NCBI RefSeq assembly: GCF_003075395.1
Contig: NZ_QDFV01000002.1
Location: 310,001 to 374,000 of the forward strand
Reading direction: 5' to 3'
DNA: 64,000 nucleotides
DNA from: Microbacterium sp. TPD7012
GTDB lineage: Bacteria > Actinomycetota > Actinomycetes > Actinomycetales > Microbacteriaceae
Shown: positions 32,940 through 41,531 of the stretch, piece by piece
Position numbering within the stretch: the first letter of the stretch is position 1
Layout of the letters: the number at the start of each line of letters is the position of its first letter
The notes under the pieces: generated by a model
Database searches by the model: none
Told to the model about the DNA's origin: nothing
What the model saw: only the letters and a program-made list of their open reading frames with translations
Translations under genes and position numbers: made by a program

Positions 32940-34466
32940 TCAGCGCTGCGTGAGCTGCAGGGCGCCCCAGAGCTCGGCGCGCGCCGCGAACGTGTCGAGG
33001 TCGAGCGCGAGCAGCGCGCCGGCGGCATCGACCCTGGCGCGCAGGGTGTGCCGATGGATGCCGAGCGCCTTGGCCGCGGGATCCCACGCGCCGTTGTGCT
33101 CCAGCCAGACCTCGAGGGTGCGCCGCAGGTCAGCCGGGTCGTTGGCGCTCTCGAGCGGCAGCAGCATCCGTCTCGCGATGTCGTGCGCCTGCGTGTGCTC
33201 CAGGTGTCCGAGCAGTCCGGCCCCGGCGATGTCGTCGAACTCGGCGATCGGCTCGTGCGGCGTCGTCCGGGCCAGCGCCCGCTCGGATTCGGCCATCGCC
33301 TCGGTCAGCCGGTCCCAGCTCGCGGCCGCCGAGAAACCCGCGGCGACGCCGTGGCGATTCAGCAGCGCGAGCAATCCGGCTCTGCCGTCGTCGGGCGTGA
33401 CCGTCACGACACGGTCGCCGCGCTCCGCGAAGAACACCGCTCCACGGCTCTCGACGGCGAGCAGCTCCAGGGCGGAACGCAGGGCCTGCGCGCCGCCCTC
33501 CGCGTCGTCCGGCAGGGCGATGCCGCCGACCCGGAGAGGGCCGTCGGGGAGCGGCCCCCACAGGTGCGCCACGGTGCGCTGCGCTACCGCGGTGATGCCG
33601 GCCATGAGCAGCTCGAGCACGCCGGAGCGCAGGCGCCGCCGCGCGTCGTCGAGCGTGCGGCTCTGTTCGAGAGCGATGCTGGCGAGCGCGATCACCGCAT
33701 CGACGAGGTCGGCGCGTGCCCGATCGAGAGCCCCTGTGCCCGTGCCGACGGCCAGGATGCCGCGCAGATCTCCGCGCTGACCGAGCGTCTGCAGCGTGAC
33801 CTCGTCCGCTCCTGTGACGCTGAGCCGCACGGCCGCCGTGCGGCTGCGCGCGAGCATGCTCGCCACGGCATCCTGGATCTCGGGTGCCATCGACGACGGG
33901 ATCTCCCGCAGCGTCGGCACCTTCACGCGCGCGCCGGAGGCGTCGAAGAGGGCCACCCAGCAGTCCAGGTTGCGCTCGAGCTCGCGGAGGATCTCGGCGA
34001 GTCCGTCGGGCCGCAGGGCCGCGCGGGCGACCGAGCGCTGCGCGCGCAGCGATCGCTCCAGCATCTGCCGGTCGTCGTCGGCCACCGCGTCGGAGATGAA
34101 GCGGATGATCCCCATGAACGGGGTGTCCCTCGGGACCTCGAGCAGAGGGAGGCCCCGGGCCGCGGCGGCCTCGGTCAGCTCGCTCGGGATGCGCTCGTGC
34201 ACGATCCCGGTGGCGAATCCCAGCGCGAGCACGCCGTGATCGACGAGCCGCTGCACATAGGGGTGCGCCGGCTCGGGGTCGGGTGCGTCGAACTGCACGC
34301 CGTCGGTCAGCAGGAGACCCCCCGAGTCGAGCCAGGGGGTCGGATCGGGGAGGTCCGAGTTGTGCGCCCACAGAACGGCCTGCGCGAGCAGGGCGTCGTC
34401 GACGCCGCTGACCGGACGCAGGTCGAAGCGCGACTCGTTCAGCAGGGCGCGGAGGGTGGCGGGCAC
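32940..34466 (-). CDS. PucR-family transcriptional regulator
   Basis: A protein of about 508 residues with an N-terminal PucR sensor-like domain (about 20-140), a GGDEF-like middle region, and the C-terminal PucR helix-turn-helix TLEVWLEHNGAWDPAAKALG-IHRHTLRARVD near 455-490. The GTG at 34466 is chosen as the start. The frame is open to 34745, but that would run through the divergent aminotransferase start at 34588. It lies between mmsA and the aminotransferase and probably activates both in response to an amino-acid or pyrimidine-breakdown signal. The exact start is uncertain. Confidence 0.85.
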   Translation of the reverse strand: MPATLRALLNESRFDLRPVSGVDDALLAQAVLWAHNSDLPDPTPWLDSGGLLLTDGVQFDAPDPEPAHPYVQRLVDHGVLALGFATGIVHERIPSELTEAAAARGLPLLEVPRDTPFMGIIRFISDAVADDDRQMLERSLRAQRSVARAALRPDGLAEILRELERNLDCWVALFDASGARVKVPTLREIPSSMAPEIQDAVASMLARSRTAAVRLSVTGADEVTLQTLGQRGDLRGILAVGTGTGALDRARADLVDAVIALASIALEQSRTLDDARRRLRSGVLELLMAGITAVAQRTVAHLWGPLPDGPLRVGGIALPDDAEGGAQALRSALELLAVESRGAVFFAERGDRVVTVTPDDGRAGLLALLNRHGVAAGFSAAASWDRLTEAMAESERALARTTPHEPIAEFDDIAGAGLLGHLEHTQAHDIARRMLLPLESANDPADLRRTLEVWLEHNGAWDPAAKALGIHRHTLRARVDAAGALLALDLDTFAARAELWGALQLTQR

Positions 34467-34587
34467 TCCCGCATCCTGTCCGATGCCGTTCTGTCCGTCA
34501 AGTGGTCGGTTGGTAGACGGATTGTCGCGAGTTCTCCGCGCGCCCACCTGAGATGATCGGGGTGCCGCCGACTTCGAAGGGCTCTCC

Positions 34588-35916
34588 ATGACGACCAGCA
34601 CCCCCTCCGCCTCGACCCTCACCAACGCCGAGGTGTCGAACGCCGACCGCTCGCGGGTGTTCCACTCGTGGTCGGCCCAGGGTTCGCTCGCGCCGATGGC
34701 GATCGCCGGTGGCTCGGGCACCACGGTGTGGGATGCCGACGGCAATCAGTTCCTCGACTTCTCGAGCCAGCTCGTCAACGTGAACATCGGGCACCAGCAT
34801 CCGAAGGTCGTCGCGGCCATCCAGGCGCAGGCGGAGGTGCTGACGACCGTCGCTCCCGCACACGCCAACGCCGTGCGCGCCGAGGCCGCGCGGCTGATCG
34901 TCGACATCGCTCCCGAGGGATTCGAGAAGGTGTTCTTCACCAACGGCGGTGCCGACGCAAACGAGAACGCGATCCGGATGGCCCGCCTGTTCACCGGGCG
35001 CGACAAGGTGCTCTCGGCCTACCGCTCGTACCACGGCAACACGGGAGCCGCCGTCGTCGCGACCGGCGACTGGCGCCGCATCCCCAACGAGTACTCCCGC
35101 GGGCACGTGCACTTCTTCGGGCCGTACCTGTACCGCTCGGAGTTCTGGGCGACGACGCCCGAGGAGGAGTCCGCCCGCGCGCTGCACCACCTCGAGCGCG
35201 TCGTGCAGGCCGAGGGCCCCGACAGCATCGCCGCGATCCTGCTCGAGACCGTGCCCGGGACGGCCGGCATCCTCACTCCGCCGCCCGGCTACCTCGAAGG
35301 CGTGCGCGAGATCGCCGACCGCTACGGCATCCTGCTGATCCTCGACGAGGTCATGGCGGGCTTCGGCCGCACCGGCGAGTGGCTCGCGCTCGACGCCTTC
35401 GGCGTGCGCCCCGACCTCATCACCTTCGCGAAGGGCGTCAACTCCGGCTACGTGCCGATCGGCGGCGTCATCATCCCCGGTGAGATCGCACACCACTTCG
35501 ATGAGCGCGTCTTCCCCGGAGGGCTCACCTACTCCGGCCACCCGCTCGCGGCCGCCAGCGTCGTCGCGACGATCGAGGCCATGCGCGAGGAAGGCGTCGT
35601 CGACAACGCGAAGCGCATCGGCGCCGAGGTCATCGGACCGCGCCTCGAGCAGCTCGCGGAGAAGCACGACGTCATCGGCGAGGTCCGCGGCAGCGGCGTC
35701 TTCTGGGCCGTCGAGCTCGTCGAGGACCGGGAGACGCGGGCCCCGCTGCCGGCGGCCTCGATCGGTGCGCTCAAGAGCGATCTGCTCGCGCGCGGTCTGC
35801 TGCCGTTCTTCGCCGACAACCGCCTCCACGTCGTTCCGCCGTGCGTGATCACCGCGGAGGATGCGACACGGGGCCTCGACATCGTCGACGAAGCGCTCGC
35901 CGCCTTCTCGCGCTAA
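34588..35916 (+). CDS. Class III omega-aminotransferase (beta-alanine/GABA type)
   Basis: A 442-residue PLP enzyme. The PLP lysine is Lys282 in FAKGVNSGY, the aspartate pairing with the pyridine nitrogen is in ILDEVMAGFGRTGE, and the phosphate-binding FFTNGGADANENAIRMAR is present. It probably transfers the amino group from beta-alanine or a similar omega-amino acid to pyruvate or a 2-oxo acid, giving malonate semialdehyde for MmsA. It is divergent from the PucR gene (122 bp apart), which suggests direct control. Its stop is 7 nt from that of the convergent gene. Confidence 0.9.
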   Translation: MTTSTPSASTLTNAEVSNADRSRVFHSWSAQGSLAPMAIAGGSGTTVWDADGNQFLDFSSQLVNVNIGHQHPKVVAAIQAQAEVLTTVAPAHANAVRAEAARLIVDIAPEGFEKVFFTNGGADANENAIRMARLFTGRDKVLSAYRSYHGNTGAAVVATGDWRRIPNEYSRGHVHFFGPYLYRSEFWATTPEEESARALHHLERVVQAEGPDSIAAILLETVPGTAGILTPPPGYLEGVREIADRYGILLILDEVMAGFGRTGEWLALDAFGVRPDLITFAKGVNSGYVPIGGVIIPGEIAHHFDERVFPGGLTYSGHPLAAASVVATIEAMREEGVVDNAKRIGAEVIGPRLEQLAEKHDVIGEVRGSGVFWAVELVEDRETRAPLPAASIGALKSDLLARGLLPFFADNRLHVVPPCVITAEDATRGLDIVDEALAAFSR

Positions 35917-35923
35917 CCCCGCG

Positions 35924-36439
35924 TCAGACCTTCTCGGTCTGCACCGAGCGGGCGATGCCGACCGCCTCGCACTCGGTGGTCTCGTTCGCGACGCCGAAAC
36001 GGATCAGGTCGTGGGAGTCCGTCCGGTAGTCGGGCGGCGCGGTCGCGAGAGCGGAGGCCTCCAGCAGGATGAACTCCGCTGAGGAGCCCACCACCCGCAG
36101 GGCGCCCGCGGGAAGGCACTGCGCGACGAACTGGAACTCGCCGAGTCGCTGGTGGATCGTGGCTCCCGTGATCGACCAGGCGGTGAACTCGTTGGCCATC
36201 GCGGTGCAGATCCAGTTCTGCTGCGCCACGCCGGTCACGCGCAGCAGCGCGGTGTTCGCACGCAGGCGCTCGGCCTGCCGCAGCTCGAACAGGATGCCGA
36301 CGGTGCCGGTCATGACGTCGACGAGGATGCGGGTGACCTGCGCGTCGACGAAGAGCTCGGTGTGCAGGAACGGGTTCTCGGCATCGTCGAGGTCGGGTGC
36401 CCGGAAGGGGACGCCGGCGAGCACATCGTTCACCTTCAT
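35924..36439 (-). CDS. Conserved-looking protein of unknown function
   Basis: A 171-residue soluble protein, mostly beta-rich by eye, with no signal peptide or recognisable motif. Codon use is normal for the window. A GCGAAGGCGAAG ribosome-site region precedes the ATG at 36439. It is convergent with the aminotransferase (7 nt apart) and divergent from the AraC-type gene. I do not recognise a family and offer no function. Confidence 0.65.
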   Translation of the reverse strand: MKVNDVLAGVPFRAPDLDDAENPFLHTELFVDAQVTRILVDVMTGTVGILFELRQAERLRANTALLRVTGVAQQNWICTAMANEFTAWSITGATIHQRLGEFQFVAQCLPAGALRVVGSSAEFILLEASALATAPPDYRTDSHDLIRFGVANETTECEAVGIARSVQTEKV

Positions 36440-36604
36440 GTTGCTTCGCCTTCGCCGTTTTCCCCAGGAACATCAACATTAGCCGTCCCTTGTTCACAGT
36501 TGGCTGATCGAGTGTGATGAATGCCCTGGCCGATCGGATCCGACCAGAATGATCGGGTGACGAGGTGCGTCCGGCACCGACGATGGTGAGGAAAGGAGGA
36601 CCTC

Positions 36605-37468
36605 ATGATCGGCACGCTCAATGCCCTGATCGATCTCGTCGACGCCGATGCGAGCGAGGAGATCGACGTCGTCGGGTTCGCCCGCGAGCACGGCACGACC
36701 GAGTACCACCTGCGTCGGATGTTCTCGGCACTGGCGGGGATGCCGCTCTCGGAGTACGTGCGTCGGCGGCGGATGACGCTGGCCGGCGCCGAACTCGTGG
36801 CCGGCGCCGCGAACATCCTGGATGTGGCGGTGCGCCACGGCTACGGCTCGATCGAGGCGTTCGGCCGCGCGTTCCGCGCCGTGCACGGGATCGGCCCGAC
36901 CGATGCGCGTCGAGACGGGGGTCCTCTCCGCACACAACCCACGCTCCGGTTCCGCCTGAGCGTCGAAGGGAGAACCCCGATGGATGTCACCATCACGCAG
37001 CAGCCCGAGCTCGTCCTCGCCGGTCATTCGGCCGAGGTCCCGCTCATCCACGAGGGCGTCAACCCTCACATCCAGCAGCACATCGCCGCCATCCCGCCGA
37101 GCGAGCACGCTCGCCTCAAGGCGCTCGGCGACGCCGAGCCGAGCGGCATCCTGGCGGTGACCGCCGATGTCGAGCCCGACGCGCCGGAGGGCAGCATGCT
37201 CACGTACCTGCACGGGGTCGCCCTGCAGGCGTCGACGCCGGTGCCCGACGACCTCGACGCCATCCGCCTCGAGGCGGGTGCGTGGGCGGTCTTCGCGTCG
37301 AGCGGCCCGTTCCCCGAGACGCTGCAGAACCTGTGGGCGGCGACGGCGACCGAGTGGTTCCCGTCGAACCCCTGGCGGCTGCGGCCCGGTCCGTCGATCG
37401 TCCGGTATCTGGAGTTCACCGGGACGACCGCGTCCTGCGAGCTCTGGCTGCCGGTCGAGCAGGGCTGA
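36605..37468 (+). CDS. AraC-type HTH regulator fused to a GyrI-like effector domain
   Basis: A 287-residue regulator. The AraC helix-turn-helix spans about 1-100 (EYHLRRMFSALAGMPLSEYVRRRRMTLA, with VAVRHGYGSIEAFGRAFR). A GyrI-like small-molecule-binding domain (about 120-285) follows, starting DVTITQQPELVLAGHSA. This is the Rob/BmrR-like architecture, and members bind hydrophobic or cationic compounds. GGAAAGGAGG upstream is a very strong ribosome site. The next gene encodes a stand-alone GyrI-like protein. Confidence 0.88.
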   Translation: MIGTLNALIDLVDADASEEIDVVGFAREHGTTEYHLRRMFSALAGMPLSEYVRRRRMTLAGAELVAGAANILDVAVRHGYGSIEAFGRAFRAVHGIGPTDARRDGGPLRTQPTLRFRLSVEGRTPMDVTITQQPELVLAGHSAEVPLIHEGVNPHIQQHIAAIPPSEHARLKALGDAEPSGILAVTADVEPDAPEGSMLTYLHGVALQASTPVPDDLDAIRLEAGAWAVFASSGPFPETLQNLWAATATEWFPSNPWRLRPGPSIVRYLEFTGTTASCELWLPVEQG

Positions 37469-37478
37469 GCACCCGGCC

Positions 37479-37513
37479 GGGCCGGGGAGCGCGATCACCG
37501 CGGTCCCCGGCCC
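37479..37513 (+). terminator. Hairpin terminator
   Basis: A perfect 10-bp stem (37479-37488 with 37504-37513) lies 10 nt after the AraC/GyrI stop. A weak T-run follows, so termination may be partial and the next gene may still be co-transcribed. Confidence 0.5.
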
Positions 37514-37562
37514 GATGTCGGCGGGCCCTGCCACACTGGTGGCACGAACACGGAGGCGTGCC

Positions 37563-38213
37563 ATGGCGATCGATCCCAAGAAGACACTCGACGCGTATCA
37601 GGCGAAGCGCGGCGTGATCCGCCTGGTCGAGGTGCCGCCCCTGCAGTATCTGATGGTCGACGGCACCGGCGATCCCAACACGGCGCAGGCGTATCGGGAT
37701 GCCGTGACGGCGCTGTTCCCCCTGGCCTATACCCTGAAGTTCGCGAGTCGCGAGAAGCTCGGCATCGACACCGTGGTGATGCCGCTCGAAGGGCTCTGGC
37801 ATGCGCCCGACATGGAGTCGTTCACCTCGCAGCGCGACAAGTCGGCCTGGTTCTGGACCCTCATGATCATGGTCCCCGACCACGTCACCCCCGAGATGTT
37901 CGCCGATGCGGTCGCGAGCGTCGAGACGAAGGCGGTCAAGAAGAAGGAGCAGCCGTCACCCGCGCTCCCGTCGGTGCGCCTCGAGACGCTCGCCGAGGGG
38001 CTGAGCGTGCAGACGCTGCATGTCGGACCGTTCGACGACGAGGGACCGGTGCTCGACGACCTGCACCATCGCTTCATCCCCGAGAACGGGCTGGAGATGA
38101 CCGGGCTGCATCACGAGATCTATCTGAGCGACATGCGTCGCGTCGAGCCGTCGAAGCTGCGCACGATCCTGCGGCAGCCGGTGGTGAGAATCGACGGATC
38201 GGCGGGCGAGTGA
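37563..38213 (+). CDS. GyrI-like small-molecule-binding domain protein
   Basis: A 216-residue protein with MAIDPKKTLDAYQ at the start and a GyrI-like pattern (PPLQYLMVDGTGDPN, LKFASREKLGIDTVVMPLEGLW). The ATG at 37563 is preferred; the same phase is open upstream but overlaps the AraC gene. Family members bind small molecules, and some hydrolyse cyclopropanoid toxins. It is probably linked to the upstream AraC/GyrI regulator in sensing or detoxifying a compound. Confidence 0.82.
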   Translation: MAIDPKKTLDAYQAKRGVIRLVEVPPLQYLMVDGTGDPNTAQAYRDAVTALFPLAYTLKFASREKLGIDTVVMPLEGLWHAPDMESFTSQRDKSAWFWTLMIMVPDHVTPEMFADAVASVETKAVKKKEQPSPALPSVRLETLAEGLSVQTLHVGPFDDEGPVLDDLHHRFIPENGLEMTGLHHEIYLSDMRRVEPSKLRTILRQPVVRIDGSAGE

Positions 38214-38274
38214 GCCGGTGGCGAGGAAGGCAACCCCCTCGGCACCCCGCCCACGACCGGCGTAGTCTGCAGCG

Positions 38275-39075
38275 ATGACCACCGCCAAAGACGCCGCGCG
38301 CGCGGCCCAGCGCTCCGACGGGTTCCGCCGGATCGCTCGTGTCGGCTTCGTCATCGTCGGGGTCATCCACATCATCATCGGATGCCTCGCCGTCTCGCTC
38401 GCCGTGGGCGCCGGCGGCGACGCCGACCAGGACGGCGCCATGGAGCAGGTGCGGCTGAGTCCCGTCGGTGGGCTGCTGCTGGGTGTGATCGCGGCGGGGC
38501 TCATCGGCCTCGCCGGGTGGCAGATCGCGAGCGCCTTCCTCGCCTCCGACCCGGCGGACACGAAGAAGTGGGGCAAGCGGGTCAAGTTCTTCGGCATCGC
38601 CCTCGCCTATCTCGTCATCGCCGGGATGGCCCTCATCGTCGCGTTCGGCGGCCGGGTCTCCTCCGAGAAGGCCTCGCAGACCCTCAGCGAGGTGATGCTC
38701 GCGGCACCCGCCGGCGTCGTCGTGCTCGTCATCATCGGACTCACCGTGAGCGGGGTGGGCGTCGGGTTCGTCGTGAGCGGCTTCACGCGCGGTTTCGAGA
38801 AGCTGCTCGATCTGCCCTCCGGTGCCGAGCGCGGCGGCATCGTGACCTTCGGAGTGGTGGGCTACATCGCCAAGGGCATCGCGGTGGCGGTGACCGGCGT
38901 GCTGTTCGTGGTCGCCGCGTTCACGAACGACCCCGAGAAGTCGGCGGGTCTCGACGGTGCCCTGCGCAGTCTGGTCGCACTCCCGCTCGGACCGGCGATC
39001 CTCTGCGCGGTGGGCGTGGGGCTCGCCGTCTACGGGCTCTTCTGCATCGCACGCTCGCGCTACGCGCGGATGTAG
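38275..39075 (+). CDS. DUF1206 integral membrane protein
   Basis: A 266-residue protein with six predicted membrane spans in three two-helix repeats (starting near residues 22, 63, 105, 142, 185 and 235), the pattern of the DUF1206 family common in Actinobacteria. TAGTCT ends 6 nt before the ATG, so the transcript may be leaderless. Function is unknown. It is convergent with the LysE gene, with only 13 nt between the stops. Confidence 0.85.
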   Translation: MTTAKDAARAAQRSDGFRRIARVGFVIVGVIHIIIGCLAVSLAVGAGGDADQDGAMEQVRLSPVGGLLLGVIAAGLIGLAGWQIASAFLASDPADTKKWGKRVKFFGIALAYLVIAGMALIVAFGGRVSSEKASQTLSEVMLAAPAGVVVLVIIGLTVSGVGVGFVVSGFTRGFEKLLDLPSGAERGGIVTFGVVGYIAKGIAVAVTGVLFVVAAFTNDPEKSAGLDGALRSLVALPLGPAILCAVGVGLAVYGLFCIARSRYARM

Positions 39076-39088
39076 TCGCACACGGGGA

Positions 39089-39736
39089 TCAGGTGGTCGC
39101 CGGCTTCTCGCTCCAGACGAGGAGGAAGGCGCCGAGGCCGATCATGAGGGCCCCACCCGTCGCGCCCATCGCCTCGATCCGGCGCGGGGACCGTCCGAAC
39201 CAGTCGCGTGCCGCGCTGGCCAGAAGCACCCAGACGGCATCGCAGGCGACGCCGATCGTCACGACGATCACCCCGAGCACGAAGAGCTGCGCCGGGACGG
39301 AGCCGGCGTGCAGGTCGACGAACTGAGGGAGGATCGCCAGGAAGAAGGCGATCGACTTCGGGTTCGTGACGCCGACCACGAAGCCCTCGAGAAGCAGCCG
39401 CGGACGCGAGCGCTGCGGCTGCGCACCCGACATCGCGCTCGCCGCGTCCTTCCGGTGCCTGATCGCCTGGATGCCGAGGAACACCAGGTACCCGGCGCCG
39501 AGGACCTTCACGATCGTGAACAGCACCGCCGACTGCGCGACCACGGTGCCGACACCCAGGGCGACGGCCACCACGAGCACGATCGAGCCGACGGCCGTGC
39601 CGAGGATGCTGAGGAAGCCGCCCAGGCGCCCCAGCGCCATCGCGCGCCCGATCGTGAACAGCACGGTCGGACCGGGGATGACGACCATGACGAAGGCCGC
39701 GATGATGAAGGTCACGAGGGTCTCGGCGCTGAACAT
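39089..39736 (-). CDS. LysE/RhtB-family amino-acid exporter
   Basis: A 215-residue membrane protein with about six spans and the LysE-type start FIIAAFVMVVIPGPTVLFTIGRA. The internal GFVVGVTNPKSIAFFLAILPQF is characteristic. It is predicted to export an amino acid or similar metabolite. It is divergent from the NAD(P)-binding gene at 39828, with that gene's ECF41-type promoter in the gap. Confidence 0.9.
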   Translation of the reverse strand: MFSAETLVTFIIAAFVMVVIPGPTVLFTIGRAMALGRLGGFLSILGTAVGSIVLVVAVALGVGTVVAQSAVLFTIVKVLGAGYLVFLGIQAIRHRKDAASAMSGAQPQRSRPRLLLEGFVVGVTNPKSIAFFLAILPQFVDLHAGSVPAQLFVLGVIVVTIGVACDAVWVLLASAARDWFGRSPRRIEAMGATGGALMIGLGAFLLVWSEKPATT

Positions 39737-39749
39737 GGTGCGAGCTTAC

Positions 39750-39776
39750 TGTCACGGATCGTCGAGGTGCCCGGTC
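39750..39776 (+). promoter_or_regulatory. ECF41-type promoter
   Basis: TGTCACG (39750-39756), exactly 15 nt, then CGGTC (39772-39776), about 50 nt before the ATG at 39828. It is nearly identical to the two motifs before the ECF41 sigma gene. Published ECF41 promoters have a TGTCACA-like -35 and a CGTC-like -10. Confidence 0.7.
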
Positions 39777-39827
39777 ATAGCCGACAGAGCGGGCGCATTC
39801 GGCGCCCCCCTTCACGGAAGGAATCCC

Positions 39828-40589
39828 ATGTCGAAGATCGTCGTCATCGGAGGCACCGGTCTGATCGGATCCAAGGTCGTCCGACTGCTCGCCGAACACG
39901 GACACGAGGCCGTCGCCGCATCGCCCAACACCGGAGTCGACACGCTCACCGGAGCCGGGCTCGCCGAGGCTCTCGCCGGCGCATCGGCGGTGCTCGACGT
40001 GTCGAACTCGCCGTCCTTCGCCGACGCCGATGTTCTCGCCTTCTTCACCACGGCGACGGGCAACATCACCCGGTTCGCGTCGGAGGCAGGCGTCGGTCAC
40101 TATGTCGCGCTCTCGGTGGTCGGAGCGGAGCGCATGACCGACAGCGGATACATGCGCGCCAAGGTCGAGCAGGAGCGCCTGATCGCGGACTCGGGGATCC
40201 CATACTCGATCGTCCATGCCACGCAGTTCTTCGAGTTCGTCGGCGCGATCGCCGGAAGCGCGACCGTGGGCGACGAGGTGCGCCTCTCCTCGGCTCTCAT
40301 CCAGCCCATGGCCGCGGACGACGTCGCGACGGCCGTCGCCCGCGCCACCGTCGGGTCGCCGACGGGCGGGATCACCGAGGTCGCCGGTCCCGAGCAGTTC
40401 ACCCTGGCGGACTTCGTGCGGACCGGACTGACGTTCCGCGAAGACCCGCGACCGGTGGTGGTCGACCCCGACGCGACCTACTTCGGCGAGCGGCTCACGA
40501 CCGAGATGCTGCTCCCGGGCTCCGGGGCGCAGATCTTCGAGACGCGCTTCGCCGACTGGCTGCCGCTGAATCCGCCGCCCACGCGCTGA
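39828..40589 (+). CDS. NAD(P)-binding SDR-like (NmrA/atypical) oxidoreductase
   Basis: A 253-residue atypical SDR with the cofactor motif VIGGTGLIGSK (5-15), and SIVHATQFFEF and YFGE segments. There is no canonical YxxxK. The ATG at 39828 has GGAAGGA upstream; the open frame to the left is non-coding. It is about 50% similar by eye to the convergent gene at 40680-41432. It has an ECF41-type promoter, so it is probably part of the ECF41 regulon. The substrate is unknown. Confidence 0.87.
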   Translation: MSKIVVIGGTGLIGSKVVRLLAEHGHEAVAASPNTGVDTLTGAGLAEALAGASAVLDVSNSPSFADADVLAFFTTATGNITRFASEAGVGHYVALSVVGAERMTDSGYMRAKVEQERLIADSGIPYSIVHATQFFEFVGAIAGSATVGDEVRLSSALIQPMAADDVATAVARATVGSPTGGITEVAGPEQFTLADFVRTGLTFREDPRPVVVDPDATYFGERLTTEMLLPGSGAQIFETRFADWLPLNPPPTR

Positions 40590-40603
40590 CAGCTCTCCAC
40601 GAC

Positions 40604-40639
40604 GAAGGGGCCGGGATCCTGATGGATCCCGGCCCCTTC
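40604..40639. terminator. Strong bidirectional terminator
   Basis: A perfect 16-bp stem (40604-40619 with 40624-40639) and a TGAT loop lie between the two convergent NAD(P)-binding genes. The left arm begins GAAGGGG, so each direction ends in a short pyrimidine run. Confidence 0.8.
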
Positions 40640-40679
40640 TGCATGCTTCCCGCACTTCGACTGGTCCCGTGCGGGGACG

Positions 40680-41432
40680 TCAGCCCCTGCCGACCTGCCA
40701 GTCGTGGAAGGTCCGCGTCGAGAGGGTCGCGTGGGCGCCGGGGAGGAGGTCGCGCGGCGCCAGGGCAGCACCGAAGTAGGTCGCCAGGGGGTCGGCGACG
40801 ATCTCGCGCTCGTCGTGTCGGAAGCGCAGCTCGCGCTGTGCGAGATCGGCGATCGCGTGCTCCTCCGGCCCGCCGAACTCGATCATGCCGTTGCGGGGTG
40901 CGTCGAGCGCCGTCGCGACCACGGCCGCGGCGACGTCGTCGGCCGCCATCGGTCGGATGAGCGCGTCGGCGAGGCGGGCGGTGTCGTGGATCGTCGCGGC
41001 GTCCGTGATGCTCCGGATGAACTCGTAGAACTGCGTGGCGTGGACGATCGAGTACTCCCGGCCGGAGTCGCGGATCAGCTGCTCCTGCAGCTCCTTCGCC
41101 CGGAAGTAGCCGCCCTCGGCGCGCGAGAGGCGGTCGGTTCCGACCACCGAGAGCGCGACATGATGACGGATGCCGGCAGCCGCACCGTAGCTCAGCAGGT
41201 TCAGAGTCGAGCCGTAGAAGAACTCCAGAGCTCCCGCCGGGTCGGTGTACGAGGAGTTGGAGACGTCGATGAGCGTCTCCGCACCCTCGAGCGCGTCGGC
41301 GAGGCCTTCCCCGGTGAACGAATTCACCCCGGTCGCGCGCGCCGCGGCCAGCGCCTGGTGACCCTGCATGCGGAGCTGCTGCACGACGCGGGCGCCGATG
41401 AGCCCTGTTCCGCCGATGACGACGATGTTCAT
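40680..41432 (-). CDS. NAD(P)-binding SDR-like oxidoreductase, paralogue of 39828-40589
   Basis: A 250-residue atypical SDR with VIGGTGLIGAR at the N-terminus and YSIVHATQFYEF, IRPMAADDVA and YFGAALAPRDLLPG segments matching its convergent paralogue. The ATG at 41432 is chosen; the frame to 41480 is not supported. An ECF41-type promoter lies at 41487-41513, and the ECF41 sigma gene lies just upstream on the same strand. Oxidoreductases and epimerases are common partners of ECF41 sigma genes. Confidence 0.88.
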   Translation of the reverse strand: MNIVVIGGTGLIGARVVQQLRMQGHQALAAARATGVNSFTGEGLADALEGAETLIDVSNSSYTDPAGALEFFYGSTLNLLSYGAAAGIRHHVALSVVGTDRLSRAEGGYFRAKELQEQLIRDSGREYSIVHATQFYEFIRSITDAATIHDTARLADALIRPMAADDVAAAVVATALDAPRNGMIEFGGPEEHAIADLAQRELRFRHDEREIVADPLATYFGAALAPRDLLPGAHATLSTRTFHDWQVGRG

Positions 41433-41486
41433 GGTGACTCCCTCTGGGGCGCGGATGCGATGAGAGTGATGTCGCCCCACAGCTAG

Positions 41487-41513
41487 GTCCGCGCGGCACC
41501 CGCGATTGTGACG
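41487..41513 (-). promoter_or_regulatory. ECF41-type promoter
   Basis: On the minus strand CGTCACA (41513-41507), exactly 15 nt, then CGGAC (41491-41487), 54 nt before the ATG at 41432. It lies just beyond the stop of the SnoaL-like gene, so the oxidoreductase can be transcribed independently of the sigma operon. Confidence 0.65.
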
Positions 41514-41531
41514 GGTGCGCGCCGACTCTGC

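Noticed and set aside
31259..33028. 589-codon open frame antisense to mmsA
   Set aside because: It is the antisense shadow of a well-conserved dehydrogenase.
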